The translations under genes and the position numbers were made by a program. From the NCBI GenBank assembly GCA_949987705.1, contig OX465283.1:4010207-4074206 (forward strand): DNA of 64,000 bases, written 5' to 3'. How positions within the stretch are numbered: the stretch's first letter is position 1; each line of letters begins with the position of its first letter. This document shows, piece by piece, positions 10,595 through 22,750 of this stretch. This DNA comes from Thereva unica (Eukaryota > Arthropoda > Insecta > Diptera > Therevidae). The notes below the pieces were generated by a model. That model was not told the origin of the DNA. It was given only the letters and a program-made list of their open reading frames with translations, and searched no databases.

Positions 10595-11230
10595 ATAAAT
10601 TTAACTCCACAACTAAAATTTAATTTATGTAAGCGCAAATCCGACAAGTTGATGTCCAGAATCTGCATAAAAATGAATATTCACTATTTTCAAAGATTTT
10701 TAACGAATGCAAAACTCCATAAGCCATGACACAATCTTGGTTTTATTTCCCGGTAATTGATCGAAACTATCGCCTGACAACGGTTTTTCTACTTAGAAGA
10801 AAATAAATGAATTCAAGATAACGAAAAAACTATTTATAATAATTAATATTTATTATTTACTTTGTAATCATGCATGGCGAGGGAAACTTTTTGAATTAAG
10901 ACAAAAAATATAATAGTATTTATCAAAGGTAAACAAAATTCGCATGCGCCAATTGAGGTATTGAAAACGAAGCGCCGCTGTTGTTGATAAGTCCCAGTTT
11001 AAAAGTACGTATAGGCATTGTGCAATTCTGTGAATATGGTTCATTGGGAAAAACGTGCTGTTAATATGCATTATGTTTTTTCCGTATTCAGCTCTTTGGG
11101 AATTTTATAAAATCGTGAAAGCAAAATGGACGGAAAAGCATGTAGAGCCGTTCTGTTAGAACTAAGTCTACTGCACATTCATGGCAACCAATTGAGGAAC
11201 GAAATAGTTATAGTTATTTTGAAAAAGTAT
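10595..11230. other. no gene recognised
   Basis: AT-rich. The only frame above 60 codons (10868-11071, minus) shows no motif. Confidence 0.4.
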
Positions 11231-11239
11231 AGCCAATCA

Positions 11240-11725
11240 TTTACCTACCTTGGGTCAAGCTGACAATAACATGAAACCAGAAATACGCACACGGTTGCTA
11301 AAACCCAATAAAGCCTACTATAAGTCTATAAAGGCTATTCAAACCCAAGCATCTAACCAAACTTTTGCTATACAAGACGGTTAGAGAGGATACTCCTTCG
11401 GAGGATTGTTGACCCCTTATGTGAAAGAGGAGTATTCCGAAAATCTATATCACGACAGAGATGTTGTGAAGAAAATAAAGCTAGGTAGGCTCCAGTGAGC
11501 AGGGCATTTAGCTGGTTTGAGTGAAGATGAACCTGGTCGGTAAGTTCTCTGCGGTAAGATATATGAGATACGACAGCGGGGGAGACCCAACTCTCCCGGA
11601 TAGCGCAGACCAAGACACTGAGAATTTAGGCGTACCAAACGGAAGACATTGCCCCAGAATCGGGACCGGTGGAGAGATCAACCGCAAGAGGCCTGAATCG
11701 AAGAAGAAGAAGATGGTTCGGTTCA
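11240..11725 (+). mobile_element. RTE-like LINE family D, 3' fragment
   Basis: Broken frames read RRLLRRIVDPLCERGVFRK, then a QRC..V.K.KLGRLQ-A-GHLAGLSEDEP-like stretch, then KFSAVRYMRYDSGGDPTLPDSADQD and a degenerate NWKTLPQNR-D-RWREINR tail. These are the C-terminal blocks of RTE endonuclease/RT proteins (FERKILR, RLQWAGHV, GRP...W.D.V...RNW...A.DR..WR). It ends in GAAGAAGAAGAAG at about 11700-11713, an RTE-type tail. Several frameshifts make it a pseudogene. Confidence 0.65.
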
Positions 11726-11729
11726 TATC

Positions 11730-12535
11730 CATTGAGGCAAAAATAATCCTCTCATCGCTGAACAAAATTTTGCATTGAAACAATGGATCAAATTTGATTT
11801 TCAGGCTCTTCGCCAAACATAACATCGTTTACAAAAACGGTGCTGAGGCGGTTTATAATTTTTTTCGAACTGGATCTTGTAAGGTTTTAAATCAAAATCT
11901 TTAGTTAAACTTCTTCATCAAATTGCAGAGGTTTAAGATCTTGATCTTACTTACCATGCCGAATCAAGTTGTTTCAATCTTCTTTGATAGAGACATTATA
12001 TAGAGACGATATATACTAGCTCAATAGAGACGATATATCCTTAGCACGTATTCGTTTCGGCCGGACTGGGCTAGATCAAGTAGCGTAAACTTGCTTCCAA
12101 ATCTGTTTGTCAAATTATTTGTTCTAATATGCGATCATGTCGATCGTAAACTGGTCGAAGCGAAAGTTTGACATGACTGAACAAAAATAAACTTTAAGCT
12201 TCGACACGTGATAACGAGTGTCAGAGATATGTATCTCGATCGATCACGCACAAACACCCAATTTACGGATTTGTAGCTGGAGGTTCTTTCGTCAGGTTTT
12301 TAAATGTTCCAAACTCTGCAAGCCCCCCCAAAGCATTCGAGAAAGCACGTCGGGAGACCTCAGAACAACAATCGACGGTCCATTCACACCAATAAAGGAA
12401 GAAACGTTGAAAGTATTACATGAAACACACTCCCCAGGTACAATTAGTTACTCAAAATAGGCCGCTATTTGTACTGGGCAGCTAATACAGGCTGGGTTTT
12501 ATATTATAGGCCGATATTTACAATTCCCATCGCAT
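11730..12535. other. no gene recognised
   Basis: Contains a short near-repeat (ATAGAGACGATATAT at about 12000 and 12033). The small plus frame at 12218-12460 has no motif. Confidence 0.4.
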
Positions 12536-12539
12536 CGTG

Positions 12540-12860
12540 TGATGAGGCAACTGTTGGACCTACATGTGTTGTAAGACCAAAGGATTCAATTCGGCCACAA
12601 GAACGTTTTCCAACAAGTCACGGTGCAGCTCACCAGTAACTGTTACAGTAGCATTGCCTCCAGCGTTCTACGAAGATGTAGTGACCGTTGGTATATCAAT
12701 GAAGGATTTTCAATGCCAAGCTCCTTCCCCCGACAGCGGCTATTCTTTTTATTAACGAAGCCAGCCAAGTCGACATGAGCCTCATAATTTTGCCAAAAAT
12801 GTTGTTTGTCTGTACCAAGCTGAAAAACCCGCTGAAGCGGCGTTAGATGCTCCATAATGA
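12540..12860 (-). mobile_element. mariner-like transposase remnant
   Basis: Reading leftward from 12855 the frame gives MEHLTPLQRV, the common start of a group of insect IS630/mariner-like transposases. It then jumps by deletion to a stretch resembling HFWLNGYVNKQN (here AHVDLAGFVNKKN), the region after the first catalytic Asp. Further left is a decayed VTVNG.RYR-like stretch. Most of the protein is deleted, so it is non-functional. Inverted repeats were not found. Confidence 0.55.
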
Positions 12861-13004
12861 ATTGTCAACCACTACTGCTACTGCTCACGACTGTCAAATA
12901 TGAACTGACGCACCCTGTTCAAGTTCTTTATGGCACGACAAAAGCTTCCTGAAGATTGCACTGAAACGGCCCTACATAATCTCGTCTTCAAACTGAAATT
13001 TTTT

Positions 13005-13095
13005 TTATATGATAATCTAAGCTCAAATATCACCCATTGTACTACTAGTTCGTCATGTCGTATAAGTCAATGGTGCAATGACCAGTAAGGCTGGT
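13005..13095 (-). repeat. CR1/T1-like LINE 3'UTR scrap
   Basis: Shares TGATAATCTAAGCTC..., CACCC..TGTACTACTAGT and GTCATGTCG with the CR1-like 3' ends at 2400 and 48480. No coding sequence is attached, as expected for extreme 5' truncation or a short non-autonomous derivative. Confidence 0.5.
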
Positions 13096-13339
13096 CGTCC
13101 ACTGGAAGCGTATTGGAGCGGCTACCCGCTTCAGCCACAAAAGCGGCTACAAGCGGCTCTGAGATACGCGGCTACACGCTACAGGGGTCGTCCACTTTAT
13201 GTGAAGTTATGAAGCCGGGAACACGAACAGGGGAGACGTTGGACGCACCCAAGTATGGAAGTACTTCCCATCCTTTGTCCGCCAGCATGACTTGAATGGT
13301 TTGCCAGTGGCCCCGGATAGTGACATCTATATTAATAAA

Positions 13340-13590
13340 ATAAAGTTTCTGTATGCATGTATGTGTGCGCTATTGCGGGTGCGCCAGTCATCTTCAAAAT
13401 ATTCGCAAAGGTCCCTGGGGGTCTCCATGATGCACCTCGAAGCCCGATTTTCGAAATTCAAAATGGCCGCCGAAATATGACAGAAATACAAAATGGCCAC
13501 CTCAATATGAATTTGCCAATTGTATTCCGATTCCAATGAAAATCGGTATCTGGGGTTGTTTAAGGTAGCGAATAACGGTAGGTATAAGTT
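13340..13590. repeat. dispersed repeat, pair with 30455-30660
   Basis: Shares long blocks with 30455-30660: ATGTATGT..., GCGGG.GC.C, GATGCACCTCGAAGCCCGAT, AAAATGGCCGCCGAAAT, TTCCGATTCCAATGAA and TTTAAGGTAGC.AATAA. A weaker match with AAATTCGGCCGCCATCTTGG is at 43595. It encodes no recognised protein and its ends are not defined. Confidence 0.6.
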
Positions 13591-13704
13591 TTGCCCACCT
13601 CTAAGAACGCCGATTCTGTATAGACCGAAAGAAATAGATATCACAAAACAAAATGTCTGATGAATATGGCGGATGAGGAAGAGCAGCTCACTCGAACAAC
13701 ACAA

Positions 13705-15475
13705 ACACGTGCTCTTGAGAGTATTTATTTTTGTCTGGCTAGTTTGTCAAAGAATTTTACTTTATTATTTTTAAAATGCGATATAAAATATAAACAATAA
13801 ATGCAAAAATTGCATTCTCTTTCCACTACAATAGTCCAACTGTAAAAAAAATCGGATTTTCATATGAAACCTGTACATAATAATAATTATGATGTAAAAT
13901 TCAAATCGTTCTTTATAGATCATTTGTTCCACACTGCCCACAACAAGTATTGGTTCATTTCTGAATAAAATTATCGGTTACTAAGGCTGAATTGAAAAAA
14001 ACTCATTTACTAATGAATTATTAGCGGAACTTGAACTGATTTGTTTCATACTTATGAACGTAATATATTCGTAATTAATTTTCAATAAATTTAATTGCTC
14101 CTTATGGGACCATTTTGTGACTGTTGAAAGGCAGTAATTGAAAACCACTTTTAACAATTATAGAGTGCTTAAATTAATTGTCTGGCTTCATAGAGAAGTC
14201 AACAATCGAGTGCAAAGTGTTAATATGACGGTAGGAATTGTATATTTGTAAAAAAATTGTAATGTTGCTTAATAATTGTGCGGATTTACGCTTGAATAGT
14301 TTATTTTAAACAGGATTCGTCATTGCCTAAATAAAATAGTCATTAAAAACAATTAGTCGCTCGATCAGTGTTTAAAGAAAATTAACTTTGATGACTATCG
14401 ATCTAGTTAAGCAAATTAGAATTCCCCTCATAACTGTAGATACTTTCAAGCATTTTGGACGATTCAAATGCCTTTGCATCCACTAAAAGTGACAGTATAC
14501 TACAATATTTGACATTGTCACATCATTCAACCATATTTTTATAAAAATCAAGAATATGTTTCTGCTACGGTCAATCACTTTTTCTAAACAATTTGAATAA
14601 CGAATTCAAATAAATTAAATTATCTTTCTGTTGAATATTAATCGATATTTTTTAGTTTTTGTACTATTCATTTTCATACAAAGGTAATAAAAGAGTAATA
14701 AAAGGGTAATAAAACAAAATATCATAAAAATTTACTTTGCAGACACGCTAAGGGGGTGAGATTTTTTATATTTTGAAAAATAATAGTATTAACTGGTCAT
14801 GGCGCAAAACATGGAGTGAGAATGATATATCGTCACCATGAAAGAAAAGCAGATAATTACACCAACCATAAAGAAACAACTTTTTGCTCTTTTAACTTCA
14901 TAATCATTACTCATGTGACTGTTAATGCAGTTTGATGCTATAGAGAGATGTGATTGCACTAACATCAGGTTTCTGTGAGGAAATTCAATGACCCCGAAAT
15001 GCACGTTTTATCGATTGACGTAATATTTTTCTTATGCATTTTTGTAACTTCGGCACATGCACGAACAGATTTTTGAATGATGAACTTAGTAACTCATGCG
15101 AGTGTCATATAAATGGTGGATGATCTGTTGGGCCTGTTTAAGGTGTATGCTATTTCGACAGTTGGTAACACTGAGGCGCTTCATGCTACTACCAATCTCA
15201 ACCTCAGCTTGTGACAGATTCAATTGCGCATCGTTGAGGAGAATATGTATCAGAATCATTTTTTCGGACGGAGTTCATTTTCAACCCGGTCGTTATGCCG
15301 ACAAGCAAAGCTGTAGGGGTTGGGGTTCCGAAAATCCACAAGTATTCGTTCAGAAACCAATGCATCCTCAAAGAGTAACTGTTTGATGAGGTTTTTGGAG
15401 TGGTGGTATCGTTGGTCCCTACTCCTTTGGAAACCAAGAAGGCAACAGTGTGAACGAAGTGCGCTACAGAAACAT
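13705..15475. other. AT-rich sequence, no gene recognised
   Basis: Contains short tandem words such as GTAATAAAAG repeated three times near 14685-14715. No protein motif is seen. Frames between 15096 and 15540 overlap on both strands and show no family signature. Confidence 0.45.
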
Positions 15476-15479
15476 GATG

Positions 15480-16905
15480 ACTCGGTAATTCGCGACGCTC
15501 GCAGTATCGGGCGATATCGATGTAAAAGAAAGGCAATTATCGAAGTCCATTGAGAGGTGTGTAATGGAGCTGAGTCCACCTACCCGTAAACGGACGCAGC
15601 CATGGATCTCGGATAGCTGTCTAGACCTCGTCGACCAGCGGAAACGAATGAAACACGTCCATTTCGAGAAATACCAAAGATTGAACAAAGAGGTTCGACA
15701 GAAAATGAAATCGGCCACATGAGACCACATCGAGGATGCATTGATCAAATATTCGCATTCAGTCAGTCAGTCAGTTAATGGAAGAAAGAATTCGTTGCGG
15801 CAAACGTGCAAATCCACTTTCGATTGAATTGATTAGAACAGCTTGTGGCAACCAAACACGTGCCATTGAAGATCATCCAACTTCTCCAAACGTTATACGA
15901 TGGCTCAACCAGCAGCATTCGTATTTGAAGCGACTTATCCCAGCAGTTCCAGATTCAAACGAGTATCCGACAGGGAAATGTCGCTTCGCCACTTCTCTTC
16001 AACGTTGTGATCGACGAGAATTTGATGCACGAAGCGGAGTTCGATACGAAGATAACAAGTTCGTAACTGACTTGATGTTCACAGACGATAGCGCCTTCTT
16101 CGCCGATTCGGATGCCGAAGCAGCGAACATCTCATACGGCATTTCCAGCATCGCCCGGTCATATGGGTTAAAAATCAATGCGGAAAAAGCAAAGTGCTCA
16201 CAACGGACGGATCGAACGACAGTGTTCACCTCGATGGTACCCTAACCGAGTAGGTTCCGATGTTCAAATATTTGGGAACATTGGTTGAGGAAACGAAAGT
16301 AGTATCGAAGGCCGACGTTCACAGTCGCATCGGCCAGGCAACAGCAACATTCGCCTAGCTCAAGTGGTGCATATGGAAACGAACAAATATTACCATCAAA
16401 GCGAAAGTACACCTTTGCCGAACGTTGATCCTTCCGATTCTTCTGTATGGATCGGAAACGCGTGAACTGACCAAGCCGAACGTCAACAAGCTCGAGGTCT
16501 TCCAAATGCGATGCAATGCGGTGTCTCACTCCGCAATCGCCTTCGAAATGAGACAAAGATGCGAGATCAACAAACACTGATCGAAGAATAAATACAAAAA
16601 CGTCGACTACTGTGGTTTGGACATGTTTGCCGAATGGATGATAACCTCTTGCCACGTAAACTTCTCTGGCGAGACTGGAGAATTCAGCGATCTGCACCGA
16701 AGAAAACCTGGCTAAAGAATACGGAGGGCGACTTAAAGAATCAACGATTATCAGATATCGAGGCTCGAGACGTCGCCAAAAATCGTCGAGAATGGAAACG
16801 AATCGTGAATGGAGTTCGAGACCCAGCGGCACCGACAGCAGCGTATCCGTTGCGGGGACGTGCTGCTTGGACCGGCAGCTAACGGATCAAAGAAAAAAAG
16901 AATCA
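15480..16905 (+). mobile_element. RTE-like LINE family C, truncated decayed copy
   Basis: It begins within the linker after the endonuclease (GRYRCKRKAIIEVH, matching GRYRCRRKAIVGC in the 35.6 kb copy). It runs through a decayed RT (TSIRQGNVASPLLFNVVIDE-like sequence near 15975, KINAEKAKC near 16180, RTLILPILLYGSE near 16430) to the conserved tail RRLLWFGHVCRMDDNLLPRKLLWRDW and KNRREWKRIVNGVRDP. The 3' end (GCGGGGACGTGCTGC, then GCTAACGGATCAAAG and an A-rich tail) is shared with copies at 1.0, 37.0 and 55.6 kb. Multiple stops and shifts are present. Confidence 0.8.
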
Positions 16906-16924
16906 GGTGAGTAAGACCTAAGCG

Positions 16925-17000
16925 AAGCTTTGGTACCCTATTATCAAATGGTTAAACCAACAAGATACCTTAGTAGGGTTACTTTACCATCGTTATCAAA
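16925..17000. repeat. dispersed repeat with GGTTAA..C core
   Basis: TTGGTACCCTATTATCAAATGGTTAA matches TTGGTATCCTATTATTAACCGGTTAA at 48826 and the target of the hAT at 59740. It is followed in all three by ACC.TA.TAGGG.TACTTT. A short repeated module of unknown nature. Confidence 0.5.
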
Positions 17001-17004
17001 TATA

Positions 17005-17540
17005 AAGACGAATTTCAATTCGTCTGTGATGGTTAAGACTTATCGTCAGACCTGATCCCGACCAAACGCTTACTACGGTTTACAACAACAAATCAGAGGT
17101 CTTCAGAAAAATTGGTAGACCAAAGCTCATTTGAGAGATATGTTGCTAAAAGACGTGATAAAACCAAGCCTAGACAACTGCAAGCCTCATACTGAGGTAG
17201 GCTTAGGCTCTCGATGGACTGTCCAGGTGTGGTAGGTGTGTAGTTGTATGTGGAGGGTATTATACTCATCTTAAGATCCTGGAAGCTAATGTGCTGATGT
17301 AATACAAAACTCGTGAGAAACAGCGAAATTGCGTTCCACAAAACTCACCCAAAACTAGAAATGGCTAATTAATGTCCTCTCCTTAGCACGAGTCAAGAGA
17401 TTCACTTTATCAAAGATAATTTTTTCAATTTGAATATAGTTTTTGCAGCAGGGAAAAAGTTAATTAGAATTATTTAATCCACTCTAATGGGAATTAAAAA
17501 AACACAACAGTGATTAGCTAATCGCGAGCCGCACGTGACT
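17005..17540. other. no gene recognised
   Basis: No coding or repeat signature beyond a minus frame of 82 codons at 17093-17341 without motifs. Confidence 0.4.
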
Positions 17541-17559
17541 ATTGAAAAACAAATTGTTG

Positions 17560-17742
17560 CTTTTTGCTGATAGTCAGCTCGTGACCGCAACTAGCATAAA
17601 TCATGCAAGTGACTCTGCGCGTATCACTCGCTCTTTTTTGGCGCCAATTTCGAATTCAAGTCGCATCGCGGCTGCATATCGACGCTGAAAAAGTGAACGA
17701 GATTTTTTACTGTCAAGGTTAAAAGCAGTGAAATCTGGTTCC
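17560..17742 (+). promoter_or_regulatory. possible promoter and 5'UTR exon
   Basis: Base composition becomes balanced and rich in CG-containing words (GCGCGTATCACTCGCTC, TCGCATCGCGGCTGCATATCGACG). The stretch ends at TCTGGTTCCA followed by GTAAGTGATC, a near-consensus splice donor. This fits a 5'UTR exon reading rightward. No coding exon of such a gene is recognised downstream, so this is an inference. Confidence 0.3.
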
Positions 17743-17759
17743 AGTAAGTGATCCCTTCT

Positions 17760-18215
17760 TTCGCGGCTAGTTAGTGGTTAGCACTAGCCACGCGAGAACT
17801 GTAAGAAAGGATTAAGATTGGGATTACAGTGTTTCATGAAACAGGAATTTTGATTTAGTTTTTAGAATAAATCTACAGAAGTGGTGCTCGTGATTTTGAG
17901 GGGGAGGGGATTTTGAAAATAAATTATGTTGCTCGAGTGATTTGCATAAAACTTTGTGTCGTAACTAATTCGTTTTTTGTTTCAAGATTCCAAAAAAGAT
18001 TACATTTGAGGAGATTAGTGACAGACTAAAGAACTTAGAATCAACAAGAAATTTCATGTTATGCTAGTTTCGCTTAAAATATTTGCTTCGAAATGCAATT
18101 TTTCATCCATAACGAGATTATGATGCGTGGTATTAAGTTTTAAGTTAATTTTCAACTTTCCAAATGCAAATTTATTACCACTAAGAACTAGCTCCCAAAA
18201 CTTTCGCAGAAGGAA
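17760..18215. other. no gene recognised
   Basis: AT-rich; could be intron downstream of the putative 5'UTR exon. No motif seen. Confidence 0.4.
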
Positions 18216-18221
18216 TTCACA

Positions 18222-18290
18222 AAGAGGTTAAGGCGCCCGACTGCCATCTCAGAGGTCCATGGTTCGAATCCGCTCCGCGGCATGGATCTT
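18222..18290 (+). repeat. tRNA-like sequence, probable SINE head
   Basis: GAGGTTAAGGCGCCCGACTGCC resembles the D-arm and A-box region of class II (Leu/Ser) tRNAs. GGTTCGAATCC at about 18262 is a perfect B box. The acceptor and T stems do not pair well and no anticodon stem can be drawn, so it is not an obvious functional tRNA. A tRNA-derived SINE or a decayed tRNA pseudogene is more likely. Confidence 0.4.
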
Positions 18291-18519
18291 GGCCTTTCTA
18301 ATTTCCCGATCTTCTTTTTTCGTCTTCCCTCTTTACAGCAATTGCCTGTTTTTTCTCCTCCTTTCGCCTGTAAGCATTGACGTATTCAGTCACCAATGTA
18401 TCAGCTCTGCCGACCATTTTTACAACAATGACTGTTCCGCTGAAATAAATGATGTCTCCACGGCAATGTTACTCCCGCAATTCAAGACTAGCTCGCTCGG
18501 CTCACTCTAACAGTCTACA

Positions 18520-18780
18520 GCCGTTATATGCGGTCAAAAATTTCATTTAGAAGTAGAAAAACTCGAATATGGAATAACCTTCCCCATTTAGTATTCCCCA
18601 ACCCATACAATTCCAAAAGGTTAAATGCAAAGTTCAACGCCACTTCCTCATGCAGCCTAATACTTTCCTTAATCTATCCTATCCTTTTTCTATCCTTCGA
18701 GCTAAGCTTACTACTAGACATTAAGGTATGACGTGATCAACATGACAGACTGTCATCTGAGAAAAGCATACTAAATGAGG
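18520..18780 (+). mobile_element. CR1/T1-like LINE, last RT residues and 3'UTR
   Basis: The frame from about 18528 reads RSKISFRSRKTRIWNNLPHL, the terminal block of CR1-like RT proteins (..FF.RT...WN.LP). It is followed by the 3'UTR CTATCCTTCGAGCTAAGCTTACTACT, which is the reverse complement of the sequence at 2465-2495. It is the only plus-strand copy of this 3' end in the window. Confidence 0.65.
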
Positions 18781-18789
18781 AAGTCTTCT

Positions 18790-20720
18790 CCTGTGCGATC
18801 AGCGTTTTGAAGCAATAGTACTGGATGGGACCTGGTGGAATAAAAACGCGTCTTATCTTTGGCAGTCCCAAGATCGTTCGTTCTTCTCTGTACTATCTAA
18901 CGACTACACTGTTCGTCATTACATTATAATAGAAACGGCGACAATACAAAGGAGATTAGCTCTAAGCTCTAGCTTTTCACATAAAAAATAGCAGCTTTAT
19001 AAAGAAGCACCTCGCTGCATCCATACTTAATCCAATAGTATGGCGTGCGCCAAAACAATTGGGAATCTCAAAATCGCCTTTTCCATGGGCAATCATGGGA
19101 ATGGTAAAAAATTTCTGCCACCAATATTTAACGATTATTTAGCCCTAATAGAACCGATTATTGAATTTGTTGTCTTTTTGGCTTCGAAACCTTTTATTTA
19201 AGCCATAGATTGCTAAAATCGGGCACACACAGCCGAAGTTACTTCAATCCAAGTTCAGGTCAATCTGCTTTTTTCAACAAAACTGTACAACTACCCACGA
19301 CAACTTAGGAAATCGTTCGAAAAAAAAAAATAAGATCTGAGTTCTTTAGCAGTAATTTGAAGAGTACCTCCTCCACAAAAGTTTCGGATTTTACCATATC
19401 GGTACACTGCAGCTACCCGAAGGGTTCGAGATAGAGCAAAATAGACCGCGTAGGAATACTTACTGTGTCCGAAAACCCCTTTATACAGAATTGCTGGCCA
19501 ATTGGACGAGCAGTTTCGGAGTCTATGAAGCATTTACACACAGTCAGACAGACGAGGTTTCACTTTTATATGAGCAAAAATGAGCTCCCTTTTATAGAGG
19601 GGTTTTTTCAGTTATGCATCTGAAACAAGGAGTACCTTAAACTTATTGCAGCTTGGACCTTTTTATTTTTAACAGATCTTCCACCTCAGCCTTGTACGAC
19701 AGACCGCTTGAAAAAAATCAGCAGTCTGTCTAAAGATTTGCCACCCAGGCTTGTTTGGTCAAGTAAAGTCGCGCCAAACAACAAGGCATTGCTCCTCAAT
19801 ATTGCGAGGCAATGACAGAGAGCATGAAGGGCAAACTCGTCAACCTTGAGACAGAGCGAGCCATATATTTTTGAGTGGTTCTATTCAAGGCAGAGCTTGC
19901 AGGTCGGGCCTCCACTTTTCCGAATCTCAATAAGTTGTAAAATAGGGGCAGTGTCTGGTAACTGAGTCTTGTCTTGTACTTTATATTGCGTCCCAGAAAT
20001 CATCTCGCCGCGTTGCGATGCAGCCTACGGCTCGTATTTCAGCAAGGTCAGGTATATATCTCCAATGTTTGCTGCGTTTTTTAGGAATCCGATGGTCTAG
20101 CGCCCTTAGTGGATGATCCAATAGCTTGCTTCGGACTGATGAAAATAGGTCTAGGGCCCAAACTCAACCGTCAACTAAAAATATGGTTTTCGCCCCAGAT
20201 CTCGAAATCCTTACCTACTTGAATTAATCCACAAGCGTCACTACATTAATCCACATCTACAATCCCACCCTTGGATTTTTAACGAGGGAGTGGTGAGAAG
20301 CTTATATCGGTCTAGCAGCAAGGGATGTGTGCGATCGCCTGCATGTGCGACCAGTGCTTAAGACAGGAGACACCGCTGGAAATTCACATCGAGACCAAAG
20401 TGCCAGAGTCCTACTGACTAAATTCACCTACTCTTTTGCATGAGGTTTAAGTTCCGATCGGTACGAGCCGTAAATCCACTACATCTGAACGGCGCCATAA
20501 TCATTACTCTTAAAAGGGGTTCTTAGAAGGTGCTCGCCCGAGCCGAAACAGACTTACGGATCAGAGACCTATGTATCTGCTTTCTTTGCCGGAAAGAAGA
20601 TTTCAACGCAGCTCGCTACAGTATTCTACCGAGGAGCTCCTCGATCTGGTCCAGGACGTACTCTGGTGTTAGCTGCACATAGGCGGCTGTTTCCAGCACA
20701 ACTTTGTGCTCCGAAAACTC
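18790..20720. other. long stretch without a recognised gene
   Basis: No recognisable protein motif on either strand. The part from about 19680 to 20700 is less AT-rich and may be an old decayed element, but I could not assign it. Confidence 0.4.
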
Positions 20721-20724
20721 ATTT

Positions 20725-20990
20725 GAGTATTTGGCTTTCGATTCTACTCATATCAGTACTTGATACTTTTGACTGAGTCCTTTTACACATATCTTTGAGT
20801 ATAGGGTAGAATCAAGTACCGAATAGCATTTACATTCAAGTCAGAATTTAGAATTCAATGCGGTTTACATTCCAAACGCAAATTGGAATTGTTTGATCGC
20901 ATATAAGTTTGTATGCTTCGCTCTCTACTCACCATCGTAGAATCCACTCCATCCAAATTGCGTTTCCACTTTGAGTTTGGGATGTAAACG
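20725..20990. repeat. dispersed repeat, inverted pair with 55977-56215
   Basis: TATTTGGCTTTCGATT, CTCATATCAGTA, ATAGGGTAGAATC.AGTACCGA and TTTACATTCCAAACG recur in reverse complement at 55.98-56.21 kb. Inside it, TTTACATTCCAAAC at about 20864 and GTTTGGGATGTAAA near 20978 form an inverted pair of MITE type. Confidence 0.55.
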
Positions 20991-21185
20991 GGCCTCTATA
21001 GGTTTGAATTTATATCCTAGGTAAGCTACATATTTGCAATCTGTCCCACGCGAAAATCGAGTTAAGCCGGTTTGATGGTAGGACGTATCGGGTATCGATG
21101 CTCGAACTACGGGTGTCCAATGCCAAGCTTCCAACGTTGGTGCTTGGGCACGTTCGGGCTGTTGTCTGTATTGACTTAAACGTTG
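20991..21185. repeat. dispersed repeat, pair with 31030-31180
   Basis: Shares TAGGA..TATCG, GTGTCCAATG.C, TTGG.CACGTTCGGGCTG and GTATTGACT...C.TTGGAAG with 31030-31180. No coding potential is seen and ends are not defined. Confidence 0.5.
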
Positions 21186-21189
21186 GAAG

Positions 21190-22740
21190 GCAACATTCGC
21201 ATGATCCGTATCGCTACTGACTACTCGACGTTTAGAACGCAGGGATATAGGGATTTTAACTTTCTGGCTTTCAATCTTTTTTTAGGGCCCCTCTCTGACC
21301 TGAGGCCCGGGGAAATTCGTCCCAGTTGCGCCCCATTGTGACGGGCCTGCACAGTGGTGCAGAATGACGTCAAAATGACGTGTAATACAGAATTTTTGGT
21401 AGAGAACTTCTCTATTGCGAGTTACAGAAACGACCTGCTGGATTGGGGATGATTGCAATAGCGAAATTTTTCCCAGCAGAAAGGAGTGATTGGGGCTCTT
21501 GTAATATGCGTCAGACGCAGTTTGCTCCCAGTATGGTTTTAGTTGCATGCGTGAACACGTCATTTGCTTCCGCCAGACAGCTTGAATAGGTGCACAGTAA
21601 AATTTCCGCTTTTCATTGTGAACTATAAGAGAATATTTTGTTAAGCGAACTAAGTGTGACTATTTCAACAACAGAATTTCTCATTGATATTTTTAAATAA
21701 CAAAGCAAACCCCAAACACAACCCAAACAATGAATTTCTCTCTTTGAACCGAATACAGTAAGCCCTAACAGAACATTCAACTGAAAACTTAATAAAACAA
21801 ACACCGATGAATTTTGGATGAACGAAAACCACCCAAAAACAAGCAAAGAACAACAAAGCTCGTATAGAGGGTGTTGAACTTCCATTTGCAAGTTGAATCT
21901 CCTGAAATAACATGACCAGAGAGGTGCAACGAAATCTGCAATAATCCTGGTGATTTTTACCTTTTTTTTTCCTTAAAATGAACTAAATGAACTTTTGTAG
22001 GTGAACAAACGGTTTTTTTCGCTTATTTAAAAAATAATAATATGAAAAGTAATGCACTTTCAAATTTAATTGATGTTTTATGACTCTGTAGAATGAGGAC
22101 AAGAATTTTTTGGGCTGTTTCTCACCCCATATGATTTCCTCATGTGACCCAGATGAATACGGAAACTCGTTTTAAAAAGCGCGTGTTTTTTTTTAATTTT
22201 GTTATGGCTGTTCTGGAAGTTATTTTTTGTGTTAATTGAACTTTTATGGTATATTTGTTTTTTTTAACACATTTCAGGACATTCTCTTTATTCATGATTT
22301 GTGCACCAAGATTTATTTTATTACTCATGGATTTTTTAAGTGGTAGTGTAAAAGGTGGCACCAGCGACTAACGTCCATTAAAGGCGCTGTCCGCTGGCTT
22401 CGATTAAAGTTTAAAGTTTGTTCTTTCATTTATCTTCTAGAACACTTCTGACATTGACAAGTGCACCTGGCAGTCACCGATCGGTACTATTAATAAAATC
22501 GACCATATGTTCATGAGCACGTACACGAGCCTCGAGCCTTGAAGCGCATGCGAATACAATGGCGGGTGCATGCTGCAGGTAAAATTACTACCTTGTAGAA
22601 CAACATTGAGAATAAGAGTAACAAAGCGATACTTCCAGGTCGCAAAGCCCAGCTATAAGCCCCTTTGTTCTATCATTGGATACAATGTCGGACCGATACC
22701 GATTAATGAACTTTTGAAATACCTTCTCAGTCGCTCCCGT
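21190..22740. other. no gene recognised
   Basis: AT-rich. Overlapping minus frames at 21613-21913 are Phe/Leu-rich and without motif. Confidence 0.4.
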
Positions 22741-22750
22741 GGCACGATAA

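Noticed and set aside
13327..13704. 125-codon minus-strand frame
   Set aside because: Lies across the dispersed repeat shared with 30.5 kb and shows no family motif; a chance frame.
15204..15579. Overlapping frames of about 110 codons on the minus strand and 77 on the plus
   Set aside because: They overlap one another on both strands, without domain motifs, and run into RTE family C sequence.
18222..18290. Functional tRNA gene
   Set aside because: B box is perfect but acceptor, anticodon and T stems do not pair.
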